Origin: Streptomyces roseoviridis
GTDB taxonomy: Bacteria; Actinomycetota; Actinomycetes; Streptomycetales; Streptomycetaceae
Assembly: GCF_039535235.1 (NCBI RefSeq)
Contig: NZ_BAAAWU010000001.1
Location: 6,575,001-6,639,000 of the forward strand
Direction: 5' to 3'
Length of the DNA: 64,000 nt
Shown: positions 43,315 through 52,118 of the stretch, one piece after another
How the letters are laid out: each line of letters opens with the position of its first letter
Position numbering within the stretch: position 1 is the stretch's first letter
Translations under genes and position numbers: made by a program
The notes under the pieces: model-generated
The model's input: the letters and a program-made list of their open reading frames with translations, nothing else
The model's database searches: none
What the model was told of the DNA's origin: nothing

Positions 43315-43782
43315 TCACACCACACAGAACTCGTTGCCCTCGGGGTCCTGGAGCACCACCGCGTAGTAGTCCATGCCCTCCGGCTCGTCCCTCGTGCACA
43401 GCACCGAGGCGCCCAGCTCCGTCAGCCGGGCCACCTCGGTGTCCACGCGCGCGCGGCGGACGGCGAGCGGCACCCCCCGGCCACCGCCCACCTTCAGGTC
43501 CAGATGCAGCCGGTTCTTGACCGTCTTGGGCTCCGGCACCTGCTGAAACCAGACCCGGGGACCGGCTCCCTTCGGATCCACGATCGACTCCGGCAGCTCC
43601 CCGGCGCCGTCCTCCAGCTCGTCCTCGGGCACGCCGATCGCCCGCCAGTAGGCGTTCCAGCTCGGGTGGCCGTCCGGCGGCGGCTCCGGCACGTAGTGGA
43701 GGGCCTCTGCCCAGAAGGCGACCAGGCGCCGGGGCTCGGCGCAGTCCACCGTCAACTGCACGGTCATCTCGGGTGCGTCCAT
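43315..43782 (-). CDS. VOC-family protein
   Basis: 155 aa. Same subtype as the 13573-13917 product but with a longer mid-section: MTVQLTVDCAEPRRLVAFWAEAL opening, WFQQVPEPKTVKNRLHLDLKVGG with metal-ligand His, LQDPEGNEFCVV closing. This form is common in Streptomyces and its substrate is not known. It is convergent with the acyl-CoA dehydrogenase gene, 25 bases apart. Confidence 0.82.
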   Translation of the reverse strand: MDAPEMTVQLTVDCAEPRRLVAFWAEALHYVPEPPPDGHPSWNAYWRAIGVPEDELEDGAGELPESIVDPKGAGPRVWFQQVPEPKTVKNRLHLDLKVGGGRGVPLAVRRARVDTEVARLTELGASVLCTRDEPEGMDYYAVVLQDPEGNEFCVV

Positions 43783-43897
43783 GAGGGCAGCCTCGCAGAC
43801 CCCACTGACAACGCTCCCGCCCCGGGGGCCGACGCGCCGCCTACCGGCCGGTCACCTCCTGGGGCACAATCACCACGCCGCACGTTCACAGGGGGAC

Positions 43898-45253
43898 ATG
43901 ACGATGGCGATACCCGAACTCACCGGGCTTCCACTGCTCGGCTCACTGCTCGACCTCAGGAACGACTCGCTCGGCACCTTCCTGAAGGCCCGGCGCGACC
44001 ACGGGGACGTCGTCCGGATCACGGCGGGGCCGCCCGGCATGCGGGGCGTGGTCCACTGCGTGTTCTCCGCCGAGGGCGCCCAGCAGGTCCTCGCCGGCGA
44101 CGCCGCCAACTTCCGCAAGGACAACGCCTTCTACCAGGAGATCCGCGAGTCCTTCGGCAACGGACTGCTCACCAGTCAGGACGACGACTACCTGCGCCAA
44201 CGCCGCCTCGTCCAACCGCTCTTCACCCGCCGCGGCGTCGACACCTACGCCGGTGCCGTCGCCGCCGAGGTCACCCGGCTCACCGACGGCTGGCAGGAGC
44301 GGGCCGAGGACACCGTCGACGTCGTCCACGAGATGACCGGGCTCGCCCTGCGGGCCGTCGCCCGCATCCTGTTCGGCACCGACGTCGAGGAGGCCGTCGG
44401 CATCGTCGAGCGCTGCTTCCCGGTCCTCGGCGCCTACGTCTCCAGCCGCGGCTTCGCGCCCCGCAAGCTCCCGCGCGACTGGCCCACCCCCGGCAACCGG
44501 CGCGCCGCCGCGGCCCACGAGGAGCTGTACGCCGTCTGCGACCGGATCATCGCCGAGCGGCGGGCGGCCGGGACGAGCGGGACGGGACGGGACCTGCTGA
44601 CCCTCCTGGTCGCCGCCGGAAGCGACGAGGACGGCGGCTTCGACGCGGCCGAACTGCGCGAGCAGGTCCTGGTGTTCCTGCTCGCCGGCCACGAGACCAC
44701 CGCCACCTCCATGGGCTTCGCGCTGCACCTGCTCGCCCGCCACCCCGAGGAGCAGAAGCGCGCCCACGAGGAGATCGACCGGGTGCTCGCCGGCCGCACG
44801 CCCGGGGCCGAGGACCTCGACGCGCTGCCCCACCTCACCCGGGTCCTCAAGGAGGCCATGCGGCTCTTCCCGGCCGCCCCGGCCATCGGACGCCGGGCCG
44901 TCGCCGCCACCGAGATCGGCGGCCACCTGATCCCCGCCGGCGCGGACGTCATCGTCTCCCCGTGGGTGACCCACCGTCACCCGCGCTACTGGGACGACCC
45001 CGAGCGCTTCGACCCCGACCGCTTCACCCCCGAGGCCGAGGCCGCCCGCCCCCGCTACGCCTGGTTCCCCTTCGGCGGCGGCCCGCGCGCCTGCATCGGC
45101 CAGCACTTCTCGATGCTGGAGTCGGTGATCGCCCTGGCGATGATCCTCCAGTCCTACGAGCTGGAGGCCGTCGACACCCACGTCCCGCTGGGCTCCGCGA
45201 TCACCCTCCAGGCCCTCGGCCCGGCCCGCTGCCGACTGAGGGCCCGTACCTGA
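43898..45253 (+). CDS. Cytochrome P450
   Basis: 451 aa monooxygenase. I-helix LLAGHETTATS, ExxR in LKEAMRLFPAAP, PERF region DDPERFDPDRF, and haem loop FGGGPRACIGQHFSML with Cys399. The I-helix GHETT and overall spacing resemble the CYP102/CYP4-like type often found in secondary metabolism. ATG 43898 follows GGGGGAC. No ferredoxin gene or biosynthetic cluster is adjacent, so the substrate is unknown. Confidence 0.93.
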   Translation: MTMAIPELTGLPLLGSLLDLRNDSLGTFLKARRDHGDVVRITAGPPGMRGVVHCVFSAEGAQQVLAGDAANFRKDNAFYQEIRESFGNGLLTSQDDDYLRQRRLVQPLFTRRGVDTYAGAVAAEVTRLTDGWQERAEDTVDVVHEMTGLALRAVARILFGTDVEEAVGIVERCFPVLGAYVSSRGFAPRKLPRDWPTPGNRRAAAAHEELYAVCDRIIAERRAAGTSGTGRDLLTLLVAAGSDEDGGFDAAELREQVLVFLLAGHETTATSMGFALHLLARHPEEQKRAHEEIDRVLAGRTPGAEDLDALPHLTRVLKEAMRLFPAAPAIGRRAVAATEIGGHLIPAGADVIVSPWVTHRHPRYWDDPERFDPDRFTPEAEAARPRYAWFPFGGGPRACIGQHFSMLESVIALAMILQSYELEAVDTHVPLGSAITLQALGPARCRLRART

Positions 45254-45263
45254 CCGGGGTGCG

Positions 45264-47021
45264 TCAGCCGGAACAGGTGGTGCCGGGGCGGACCTTCACC
45301 AGATCGACCAGATACGCCTCGACCGCGCGGTCGACGCAGGCGTTCCGGCCGTAGCCGGTGTGGCCCGCCGCCTCGAAGGACAGCAGCATGCCGCCGGGGA
45401 ACTGCCGCGCCAGGCTCACCGCCTCCTCGTAGGGCGTCGCCGGGTCGCCGGCCGTGCCCACGACGAGGACCGGAGGCACACCGTCGGCCTTCACCCGGTG
45501 CGGCCGCTGGCGCCCGGCCGGCCAGTCCTTGCAGACCAGTTCGCCGGTCACGCCGGTGGTGCCGTACGCACCGGCCGCCCGGTGCGCCGCGTCGAGGGCG
45601 TCCCAGTAGGCCCGCTCGTCGCGGGGGTGGGGCACGTCGAGGCAGTTGACGGCGATCAGCGCCGCTTCGGAGTTGTCCTCCGGCACGTCGGGCCCGTCGG
45701 ACTCGGACGGCTCGGACGGCTCGGACGGCTCGGACGGCTCGGACGGCTCGGACGGCTCGGACGGCTCGGCGGGGCGGGCGGTTCCGGTGGGTCCGCCGGG
45801 CCCGTCCGGTGCGGCGGACCCCGCGGTGCCGCCGGAGGGGTCCCCCTCGCCCGCCGCGTCGTCCTCCTCGCCCTCCTCCGGCTCCGCGGCCAGCGCCGCC
45901 AGCGCCGTGCCGTCCCCCTCGTCGGCGGCGCGCAGCGCCGCCGAGAGGTCCTCCCACTGCTCCTCCGGCGTGTACATGGACAGGGCGAGCGCCGCGACCA
46001 CACCGGAGGCGTCGAGACCCTCGGCGGAGCCGTCGACCGGCAGCGGCGCGCGCTCCGTCCGCTCGACCAGGCGGTCGATCAGGGCACGTATCTCCTCGGG
46101 CGTGGCACCGGGACAGCCGTCGCCGACCGTGTCCGCGCAGGAGACCGCGTAGTCCTCGACGGCCTTCCGGAAGCCCCTGGACTGGCTCAGCGCGCGCTGC
46201 CGCCAGTCGAGCGCCGGATCGACCGCCCCGTCCAGGACCATCGCCCGCACCCGGCGCGGGAACTGCTCGGCGTACGAGGTGCCCAGGCTCGTGCCGTACG
46301 ACCAGCCGACGTACGTCAGCCTCCGCTCGCCCAGCGCCGCCCGCAGCACGTCCAGGTCCCGGGCCGCGTCGTCTGTCCCCACGTGCGGCAGCAGCGGGCC
46401 GCTGGCCTTCCGGCAGGCCGCGGCCGTCGCCCGCGCGTCGGCGACGGCGGCGGCCCGTTCGGCCGCCGTACGCGGGTGGAGCGCGACCGGGCCGCCGGCC
46501 GTGCCGTCCCCGTCCGGCTCCTCCTCCCCGGCCGTACGGCAGGTCAGGGCGGGCCGGCTCTCCCCGACCCCGCGCGGATCGAACGCCACGACGTCGAACC
46601 GTTCCCGCACGCCTCGCCCCAGGTCCTCGGCGAGCCCGTCCCGGAGGGCCTGCACGCCGCGCTCGCCCGGTCCGCCGGGGTTGAAGACGAGCGCCCCGGC
46701 CCGGCGTCCCGCGGCGGACGCGGCGGCCTTCGCCACCGGCAGCACGAAGGTCCGGCCGTCGCCGGGACGGGAGTAGTCCATCGGCACGGTGAGCGAGGCG
46801 CAGAGCAGCTCGCCGCAGTCCCGCCAGGCGAGCTCCTGCCCGTAGAAGCGCCGCAGGTCCGGACGCTCGGCCGGATCGGCGGCGGACGCGGCGCCGGGTC
46901 CCGGCCGACCCCGTTCGGGTCCCGGCCCGGCCGTGCACGCGGCCAGGGAGGCGGCGCCGAGGACGGCGAGGGCGACGACGAGAGCCGGACGACGACGGCG
47001 GCGGGCGTGGGCGCGGATCAC
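45264..47021 (-). CDS. S33-family hydrolase lipoprotein with Ser-Glu-Pro repeat insert
   Basis: 585 aa. A basic N-terminus and lipobox LAAC (Cys near residue 29) mark a lipoprotein. The hydrolase core has FNPGGPGERG, FDPRGVGESRP, nucleophile GWSYGTSLG, and a C-terminal TAP-like domain (TAGDPATPYEEA; AAGHTGYG histidine). Between cap and C-terminal domains lies an acidic low-complexity insert of about 70 residues, including (EPS)n repeats coded by a 9-base microsatellite. It is likely a tripeptidyl aminopeptidase-like enzyme at the cell surface. Downstream of the two-component genes but separated by an 8-base repeat tract. Confidence 0.88.
   Translation of the reverse strand: MIRAHARRRRRPALVVALAVLGAASLAACTAGPGPERGRPGPGAASAADPAERPDLRRFYGQELAWRDCGELLCASLTVPMDYSRPGDGRTFVLPVAKAAASAAGRRAGALVFNPGGPGERGVQALRDGLAEDLGRGVRERFDVVAFDPRGVGESRPALTCRTAGEEEPDGDGTAGGPVALHPRTAAERAAAVADARATAAACRKASGPLLPHVGTDDAARDLDVLRAALGERRLTYVGWSYGTSLGTSYAEQFPRRVRAMVLDGAVDPALDWRQRALSQSRGFRKAVEDYAVSCADTVGDGCPGATPEEIRALIDRLVERTERAPLPVDGSAEGLDASGVVAALALSMYTPEEQWEDLSAALRAADEGDGTALAALAAEPEEGEEDDAAGEGDPSGGTAGSAAPDGPGGPTGTARPAEPSEPSEPSEPSEPSEPSEPSESDGPDVPEDNSEAALIAVNCLDVPHPRDERAYWDALDAAHRAAGAYGTTGVTGELVCKDWPAGRQRPHRVKADGVPPVLVVGTAGDPATPYEEAVSLARQFPGGMLLSFEAAGHTGYGRNACVDRAVEAYLVDLVKVRPGTTCSG
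45699..45774. repeat. 9-bp microsatellite coding for Ser-Glu-Pro repeats
   Basis: About eight tandem copies of GGCTCGGAC within the hydrolase lipoprotein gene, in frame, coding for EPS triplets. Copy-number slippage would lengthen or shorten the linker without a frameshift. Confidence 0.9.
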
Positions 47022-47090
47022 GGGGAACTCTCCTTGGGTGGTCGGTCCACCGAAGGATCACGCGCGCATGCTGAGGTTTTCCTGAGGCCG

Positions 47091-47152
47091 TCCGCCCTCC
47101 GTCCCTCCGTCCCTCCGTCCCTCCGTCCCTCCGTCCGTCCGTCCGGCCGTCG
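47091..47152. repeat. 8-bp and 4-bp microsatellite
   Basis: Four or more tandem CCCTCCGT units running into CCGT units, between the histidine kinase stop (47163) and the start of the S33 lipoprotein gene. It lies in the presumed leader or promoter region of the latter. Confidence 0.85.
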
Positions 47153-47162
47153 GGCCGGCACG

Positions 47163-48575
47163 TCAGAGGGACGTCGGGAGCCGCAGGACGAACCGGGCGC
47201 CGCCCAGGGCGCCCCGGTCGGCGGTGAGCGTGCCGCCGTGGGCACGGGCGACCCAGGACGCGATGGACAGACCGAGTCCCGTGGAGCCCGAGCCGCTGCG
47301 GAAGCGGTCGAACAGCGCGCCCGCCACCTCGGGCGGCAGGCCGGGCCCCGCGTCCTCGACCGTCACCGTCCCGTCGGCCGCCACCGCGACCCGCACGTCC
47401 GCCGGCCGGCCCGGGGCGTGGCCGTGGGCGAGCGCGTTGCCGAGCAGATTGGCCACGGCCCGGCGCACCAGGTCGGGATCGGCGACGACGACCGTGTCCT
47501 CGGTCTCGACGCGGACCCGATGGCCCTCGGTGGGCGCCTCCTCGACCACGGCCTCCACCAGCTGGTCGAGGCGCAGCGGCTGGCGCGCGGGCGCGGCCGT
47601 GCCGGACATCAGCCGGGCCCGGGTGAGCAGCCCGTCGACCAGCCGGCCCATGCCCTCGGCCAGGCGCAGGGTGCGCCGGTGCACGTCCGCGCTGTCCGTC
47701 TCGCCGCGCAGGGCCGTCTCGGCGAGGGTCCGCAGCGACGCCGCCGGGGTCCGCAGGTCGTGCGCCGCGTCCGCGAGGAACGCCTCCTGCTGGGCCAGGG
47801 CCTCCAGGGCCGGGCGGACCGCCCGCCCCGACAGCACGTGGCCCACCGCGGCGGACAGCAGCACGAGCAGCGCACAGCCGCCCGTGACCAGCCACACCAG
47901 GCGCCGGTGGTCGTCCTGCTGCGCGGTCGCGTCGGCCACGGTCACCAGGACGCCCTGCGGGGCGTCGTCCGCCGCGGCCTCGGCGTCGTAGAACGGCATC
48001 GCGAACACCCGTACGGGCGAGCCGTCCGTGGAACGCCGGTCGAAGGCCCGTACGTCCTCGGCGTCCACCGCCGCGCGGCCGGCCGCCAGGACCACGGCAC
48101 GGTCCACGGCCTGACACGGCCTGGCCGGGGCGTGCCGCACGGTCAGACGGCCGGGACCGTCGGTGGCCTCGGGGAGCGGGCTGCCCGGGGAGTCCGGGGC
48201 CCGGGATCCGTCCGGAGGGTCGTGGGCGTCCGGGGCGCCCGGCGGGTCCGCGGCGTCCGGGGGCTCCCCGCCGGACACCAGGAGCACCGTCAGCGGCGGA
48301 CAGTCGATGTTCATCGTGTCGACGAGGACGGACGTGTCGAGCCGCCCGTCCGCGTCCGTCTCCAGCAGTCCCAGGGCCCAGCTGGTGTCCGCGTCCATCG
48401 CGTGATCGAGCTGTTCGCGCCAGCGCCCGCTGTCGCTGCGCACCGCGAGTACGGCCATCGTGATCAGGCCGAGCGCGCTGGTCAGCGCGAACAGCAGACT
48501 GATCTGCCGGCGCAGCCGCAGCACCCGCTCCGTGGGCGTCAGCGCCCCCGGGCGGCGAGCGCGGCCCCGCCTCAC
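47163..48575 (-). CDS. Sensor histidine kinase
   Basis: 470 aa membrane kinase. Two membrane helices (ISLLFALTSALGLITMAVLAV near 25; LVWLVTGGCALLVLLSAAVG near 230) flank an extracytoplasmic sensor with a Pro/Asp-rich repetitive stretch (PPDAADPPGAPDAHDPPDG). The H box is EAFLADAAHDLRTPAASL, N box VANLLGNALAH, G boxes DAGPGLP and GSTGLGLSIASW. The GTG start overlaps the response regulator stop (GTGA), so they form one system. The signal is unknown. Confidence 0.93.
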   Translation of the reverse strand: MRRGRARRPGALTPTERVLRLRRQISLLFALTSALGLITMAVLAVRSDSGRWREQLDHAMDADTSWALGLLETDADGRLDTSVLVDTMNIDCPPLTVLLVSGGEPPDAADPPGAPDAHDPPDGSRAPDSPGSPLPEATDGPGRLTVRHAPARPCQAVDRAVVLAAGRAAVDAEDVRAFDRRSTDGSPVRVFAMPFYDAEAAADDAPQGVLVTVADATAQQDDHRRLVWLVTGGCALLVLLSAAVGHVLSGRAVRPALEALAQQEAFLADAAHDLRTPAASLRTLAETALRGETDSADVHRRTLRLAEGMGRLVDGLLTRARLMSGTAAPARQPLRLDQLVEAVVEEAPTEGHRVRVETEDTVVVADPDLVRRAVANLLGNALAHGHAPGRPADVRVAVAADGTVTVEDAGPGLPPEVAGALFDRFRSGSGSTGLGLSIASWVARAHGGTLTADRGALGGARFVLRLPTSL

Positions 48576-49243
48576 CGCGCCCCGTCCGGCGCGAGCCGGT
48601 AACCGACCCCGCGCACGGTGTGGATCAGTGGCGGATCGCCGAGCTTGCGGCGCAGCTGCGAGACCAGCACCTCCAGCACGTTCGACTGCGGCTCGGCCAT
48701 CTCGTCCCAGCAGCTCTCGATCAGCGTCGCGCGGGAGACCGCCTGGTCGGCGTGGGCGGCGAGGACCTCGAGCACGGCGAACTCCCGGCCCGTGAGGGTC
48801 AGCAGCACGCCGGCGCGCCGGACGAGCCGGCGCGCCGTGTCGATCTCCAGGTCACCGACGCGGTGCACCGGAGGACGGACCACCGCGGCACGGCGGCACA
48901 GGCTCCGCACCCGGGCGACCAGCTCGGGCACCGCGAACGGCTTGACCAGGTAGTCGTCGCCGCCGCTCGCGAAACCCTCCACCCGGTCGGCGACGGTGTC
49001 GCGCGCGGTCAGGAACAGCACCGGCACGCCCCGGCCGCCGCGCCGCAGCCCCTCCACATAGGTGGCGGCGTCCCCCGAAGGCAGCATCCGGTCGAAGACG
49101 GCGCAGTCGTACGCGGTGACGAACAGCGCCTCGTCCGCCTGCGGCAGATCGCCCGCCTCGTCGACGGCGAGACCGGCGGCCCGCAACGCGGCGGCCACCC
49201 CGAACCGGAGGTTCTCGTCGTCCTCGACCAGCAGTACACGCAC
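48572..49243 (-). CDS. OmpR-family response regulator
   Basis: 223 aa. Receiver domain with acidic pair VEDDEN, phospho-acceptor Asp in DCAVFDRMLP, Thr in FLTARD, and Lys in GGDDYLVKPFAVPELV. The C-terminal winged helix reads LTGREFAVLEVLAAHADQ and VSQLRRKLGDPPLIHTVRGVGYRL. GTG 49243 was chosen because GGGTGG lies upstream at suitable spacing; GTG 49252 is possible. First gene of the pair with the downstream kinase. Confidence 0.93.
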   Translation of the reverse strand: MRVLLVEDDENLRFGVAAALRAAGLAVDEAGDLPQADEALFVTAYDCAVFDRMLPSGDAATYVEGLRRGGRGVPVLFLTARDTVADRVEGFASGGDDYLVKPFAVPELVARVRSLCRRAAVVRPPVHRVGDLEIDTARRLVRRAGVLLTLTGREFAVLEVLAAHADQAVSRATLIESCWDEMAEPQSNVLEVLVSQLRRKLGDPPLIHTVRGVGYRLAPDGAR

Positions 49244-49279
49244 GCCGCCCACCCTAACCAGCAGCCCCCCCGGCGGCGG

Positions 49280-49483
49280 TCAGCCGCCGTCGCCGCCGGA
49301 GAACAGGGCCTTCTGGACGTCGTCGGGTCCGTCGTAGCGCTTCGTCCCGGACGAGCGCAGCCGCTGCACCACCTCGTCGCCGGCGCCGTTGTCCCGCGCC
49401 AGGGACACCAGGTCGTCGGCGCTCGCCGGGTACTCCGCGCCCTTCAGCGCCTTCTGCACGTCGATGGGGCTGACGTCGGCCAT
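49280..49483 (-). CDS. DUF2795 small protein
   Basis: 67 aa. It has the DUF2795 pattern twice in shortened form: VQKALKGAEYPASADDLVSLARDNGAGDEVVQ, then DVQKALF at the C-terminus. The family is common in actinobacteria and of unknown function, possibly nucleic-acid related. ATG 49483 is preceded by GAGGAGG at good spacing. Confidence 0.8.
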   Translation of the reverse strand: MADVSPIDVQKALKGAEYPASADDLVSLARDNGAGDEVVQRLRSSGTKRYDGPDDVQKALFSGGDGG

Positions 49484-49573
49484 GATCACCGGCCTCCTCT
49501 CGTATCGCTCTTCCCGCCGGGGCGGATCGCGTGGCGGCTGCCCGGAATCCGCCGGCGGATGCGAGGAGGCGGG

Positions 49574-50344
49574 TCAGGAATTCCGGCTCGCCACGATCAC
49601 CGTCGCGTACAGGTCCTCGTCCTCGACGACCCGGGCGGTCAGGCCCTGGGCGGTGACGGCCGCCAGGGCGTCGGCGGCCTGGCGCTCGCTGGTCTCCGAC
49701 AGCAGGTGCCCGCCCGGGGCCAGCCAGTGGACCGCCTCGGCGGCGACGCGGCGCAGCACGTCCAGACCGTCCGATCCGCCGTCCAGGGCGACCAGCGGCT
49801 CGTGGTCGCGGGCCTCGGGCGGCAGGAAGGGGACGTCGCCGCTCGGGACGTACGGGACGTTGGCGACCAGGACCTCGACCCGGCCGCGCAGCCCGCCCGG
49901 CAGCGGGGCGAAGAGGTCTCCCTCGTGCACCCGCCCGCCGCGCGGCTCCACGTTGCGGCGGGCGCAGCGGACCGCGGCCGGTTCGATGTCGGACGCGTGC
50001 ACCTCGGCACCCTCGACGGCGTCGAGCAGCACCGCGGCCGCCGCGCCGGAGCCGCAGCACAGGTCGACGCATACGGCGCCCGGCCGGGCCAGCGACACCG
50101 CCTGCCGCACCAGGAACTCCGTACGCCGGCGCGGGACGAACACCCCGCCGTCCACCTCGATCCGCAGCCCCGCGAACTCGGCCCAGCCCACCACGTGTTC
50201 CAGCGGCAGGCCCGCGGCCCGCCGCTCGACCATCGCGTCGAGCTCGGCCGGACCGGCGGCGGCCAGGGCGAGCAGCTCCGCCTCCTCCTCGGCGAAGACG
50301 CAGCCCGCGGCCCGCAGCCGCTCCACCACCCCCGGCTCAGACAA
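49574..50344 (-). CDS. Putative protein N5-glutamine methyltransferase (HemK/PrmC-like)
   Basis: 256 aa SAM-dependent methyltransferase. N-terminal helical domain, then VCVDLCCGSGAAAAVL (SAM motif I), ASDIEPAAVRCARRNV (motif II) and NVPYVPSGDVPFLPPEARDHEP, where NVPY replaces the NPPY that binds the target glutamine in PrmC. This variant is typical of an actinobacterial subfamily whose target is unknown. The start is uncertain: TTG 50344 follows GAGGCCC and overlaps the glutathione peroxidase stop; GTG 50332 is possible. Confidence 0.82.
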   Translation of the reverse strand: MSEPGVVERLRAAGCVFAEEEAELLALAAAGPAELDAMVERRAAGLPLEHVVGWAEFAGLRIEVDGGVFVPRRRTEFLVRQAVSLARPGAVCVDLCCGSGAAAAVLLDAVEGAEVHASDIEPAAVRCARRNVEPRGGRVHEGDLFAPLPGGLRGRVEVLVANVPYVPSGDVPFLPPEARDHEPLVALDGGSDGLDVLRRVAAEAVHWLAPGGHLLSETSERQAADALAAVTAQGLTARVVEDEDLYATVIVASRNS

Positions 50345-50819
50345 GCTGGGCCTCGATGGCCGCCACGACCTCGGGGGCGTCGGGCTCGGTGCGCGGGCGG
50401 AAACGGGTGACGACGCCGTCACGGCCGATGAGGAACTTCTCGAAGTTCCACTGGACGTCCCCCGCCTCGCCGTCGGCGTCCGCCACCCGCGTCAGCTCCG
50501 CGTACAGCGGGTGCCGTCCGGCGCCGTTCACGTCCGTCTTCTCCAGGAGCGGGAACGTCACGCCGTACGTCACCGAGCAGAAGGTCCCGATCTCCTCGGC
50601 GCTGCCCGGCTCCTGGCCCGCGAACTGGTTGCACGGCACGCCGAGGACGGTGAAGCCGCGCTCCCCGTACTCCTTCTGCAGCCGTTCGAGAGCGGCGTAC
50701 TGCGGGGTGAGACCGCACTTGGACGCCACGTTCACGACGAGGACGGCCCGGTCGCGGAAATCGGCGAGCGAGAGCGGCTCACCGGTGAGGGTCTTCAGCG
50801 GAATGTCGTACAGGCTCAT
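50337..50819 (-). CDS. Glutathione peroxidase family protein
   Basis: 160 aa thiol peroxidase. It reduces hydroperoxides; in actinomycetes the electron donor is probably thioredoxin or mycothiol rather than glutathione. Peroxidatic Cys in VVNVASKCGLTPQY, conserved Gln and Trp in VPCNQFAGQEPG and VQWNFEKFLIGRDG, and a second Cys in EIGTFCSVTYGVTFPL. GAGGAGCTGTGC precedes ATG 50819. It overlaps the methyltransferase gene downstream. Confidence 0.93.
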   Translation of the reverse strand: MSLYDIPLKTLTGEPLSLADFRDRAVLVVNVASKCGLTPQYAALERLQKEYGERGFTVLGVPCNQFAGQEPGSAEEIGTFCSVTYGVTFPLLEKTDVNGAGRHPLYAELTRVADADGEAGDVQWNFEKFLIGRDGVVTRFRPRTEPDAPEVVAAIEAQLV

Positions 50820-50855
50820 GCACAGCTCCTCGTGGGGATGAGGTTTGATCTCAGC

Positions 50856-51074
50856 ATGGGTGACGAACCGCTGGCAATCGAGATCGGCCCCGCCCCGGAG
50901 ACGGGGGAGGGGCCGCACCGTGTGTGGTGCCGGCTGTGCGGGCGCCCGCTGACCGGTGCGGAGTCCCGCCGCACCGGCCTCGGCCCCGCCTGCGACGCCA
51001 AGCTCCACCCGCCGGGCCCGGACATCCGCACCCGGCGGCACGAGGTCGCGCAGGACACCCTGCCCGGTCTGTGA
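50856..51074 (+). CDS. DUF6011-like small zinc-finger protein
   Basis: 72 aa. A WCRLCGRPLTG knuckle followed by TGLGPACDAKL gives a CxxC...C treble-clef-like zinc site; proteins of this look are labelled DUF6011. The rest is charged. Start uncertain: ATG 50856, or ATG 50838 adding MRFDLS. Divergent from the glutathione peroxidase gene. Confidence 0.7.
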   Translation: MGDEPLAIEIGPAPETGEGPHRVWCRLCGRPLTGAESRRTGLGPACDAKLHPPGPDIRTRRHEVAQDTLPGL

Positions 51075-51162
51075 GACGCCCTGCTCTGTGAGGCGGCCGG
51101 GCCGCGATACGCCCTGGTCCGTGGAGATGGCCGGTCGCGAGACGGCCTGGCCGGGAGACCGG

Positions 51163-52026
51163 CTACAGCTTCCGGAACAGGCCCTCCTGGACCACCGACA
51201 CCAGCAGCCGGCCCTCGCGGTCGTAGATCCGGCCGCGGGCGAGGCCCCGCCCGCCCGTCGCGATCGGCGACTCCTGGTCGTACAGGAACCACTCGTCGGC
51301 CCTGAACGGCCGGTGGAACCACATCGCGTGGTCCAGGGACGCCATGTCGAAGCCCCGCGGCCCCCAGAGCGGCTCGACGGGAATGCGCACCGCGTCGAGC
51401 AGGGTCATGTCGGAGGCGTACGTCAGCGCGCAGGTGTGGACCAGCGGGTCGTCGCCCAGCGGCCCGACCGCCCGCATCCACACGGCGCTGCGCGGGTCCG
51501 CGTCCGTGACCTCCTCCTTCGTCCAGCGCAGGCGGTCCACGTACCGGATGTCGAAGGGCTGGCGGCGGGCCATCCGCTCCAGCGCCTCCGGCAGCGAGCC
51601 CAGGTGGTCGCGGATCTCGTCCGCGAGGTTCGGCAGGGTCTCCGGATCGGTGAGGTGCCGGGGCGGCAGCTGGTGCTCGAAGGCGCCCTCCTCCGGGAGG
51701 TGGAAGGAGGCCGTCAGGTTGAAGATCGTCCGGCCCTCCTGGACCGCGGTGACCCGCCGGGTGGTGAAGGACCGCCCGTCGCGCACCCGCTCCACCTGGT
51801 AGACGATCGGCACGCCCGGGCGGCCCGGCCGCAGGAAGTAGGCGTGCAGGGAGTGCACCGGGCGGTCGCCGTCCACGGTGCGGCCGGCCGCCACCAGGGC
51901 CTGGCCCGCGACCTGCCCGCCGAAGACCCGCTGGAGCGACTCCTGAGGGCTGCGGCCGCGGAAGATGTTCACCTCGATCCGCTCCAGATCGAGCAGGTCC
52001 ACAAGCCTCTCGGCGGGACTGGTCAC
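51163..52026 (-). CDS. tesB: Acyl-CoA thioesterase II
   Basis: Hydrolyses acyl-CoA to free acid and CoA. 287 aa, double hotdog fold. Signature FGGQVAGQALVAAGRTV, HSLHAYFLRPGRPGVPIVY, and C-terminal SLDHAMWFHRPFRADEWFLYDQESP with the catalytic Asp/Thr/Gln network. The GTG start at 52026 follows GGGAGGAGCACGAG. Stands alone between the DUF6011-like gene and the helicase. Confidence 0.94.
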   Translation of the reverse strand: MTSPAERLVDLLDLERIEVNIFRGRSPQESLQRVFGGQVAGQALVAAGRTVDGDRPVHSLHAYFLRPGRPGVPIVYQVERVRDGRSFTTRRVTAVQEGRTIFNLTASFHLPEEGAFEHQLPPRHLTDPETLPNLADEIRDHLGSLPEALERMARRQPFDIRYVDRLRWTKEEVTDADPRSAVWMRAVGPLGDDPLVHTCALTYASDMTLLDAVRIPVEPLWGPRGFDMASLDHAMWFHRPFRADEWFLYDQESPIATGGRGLARGRIYDREGRLLVSVVQEGLFRKL

Positions 52027-52118
52027 CTCGTGCTCCTCCCGTGCTGACGACGGCTGCCCGGCGACAGCCGCCCCACTACACCCGTGCCACCGCCCCCGTG
52101 CCGTGCCGGGGCCGTGCT

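Noticed and set aside
43898-45253. Secondary-metabolite gene cluster around the P450
   Set aside because: Neighbours are a VOC protein and a surface hydrolase; no synthase, tailoring set or ferredoxin is present.
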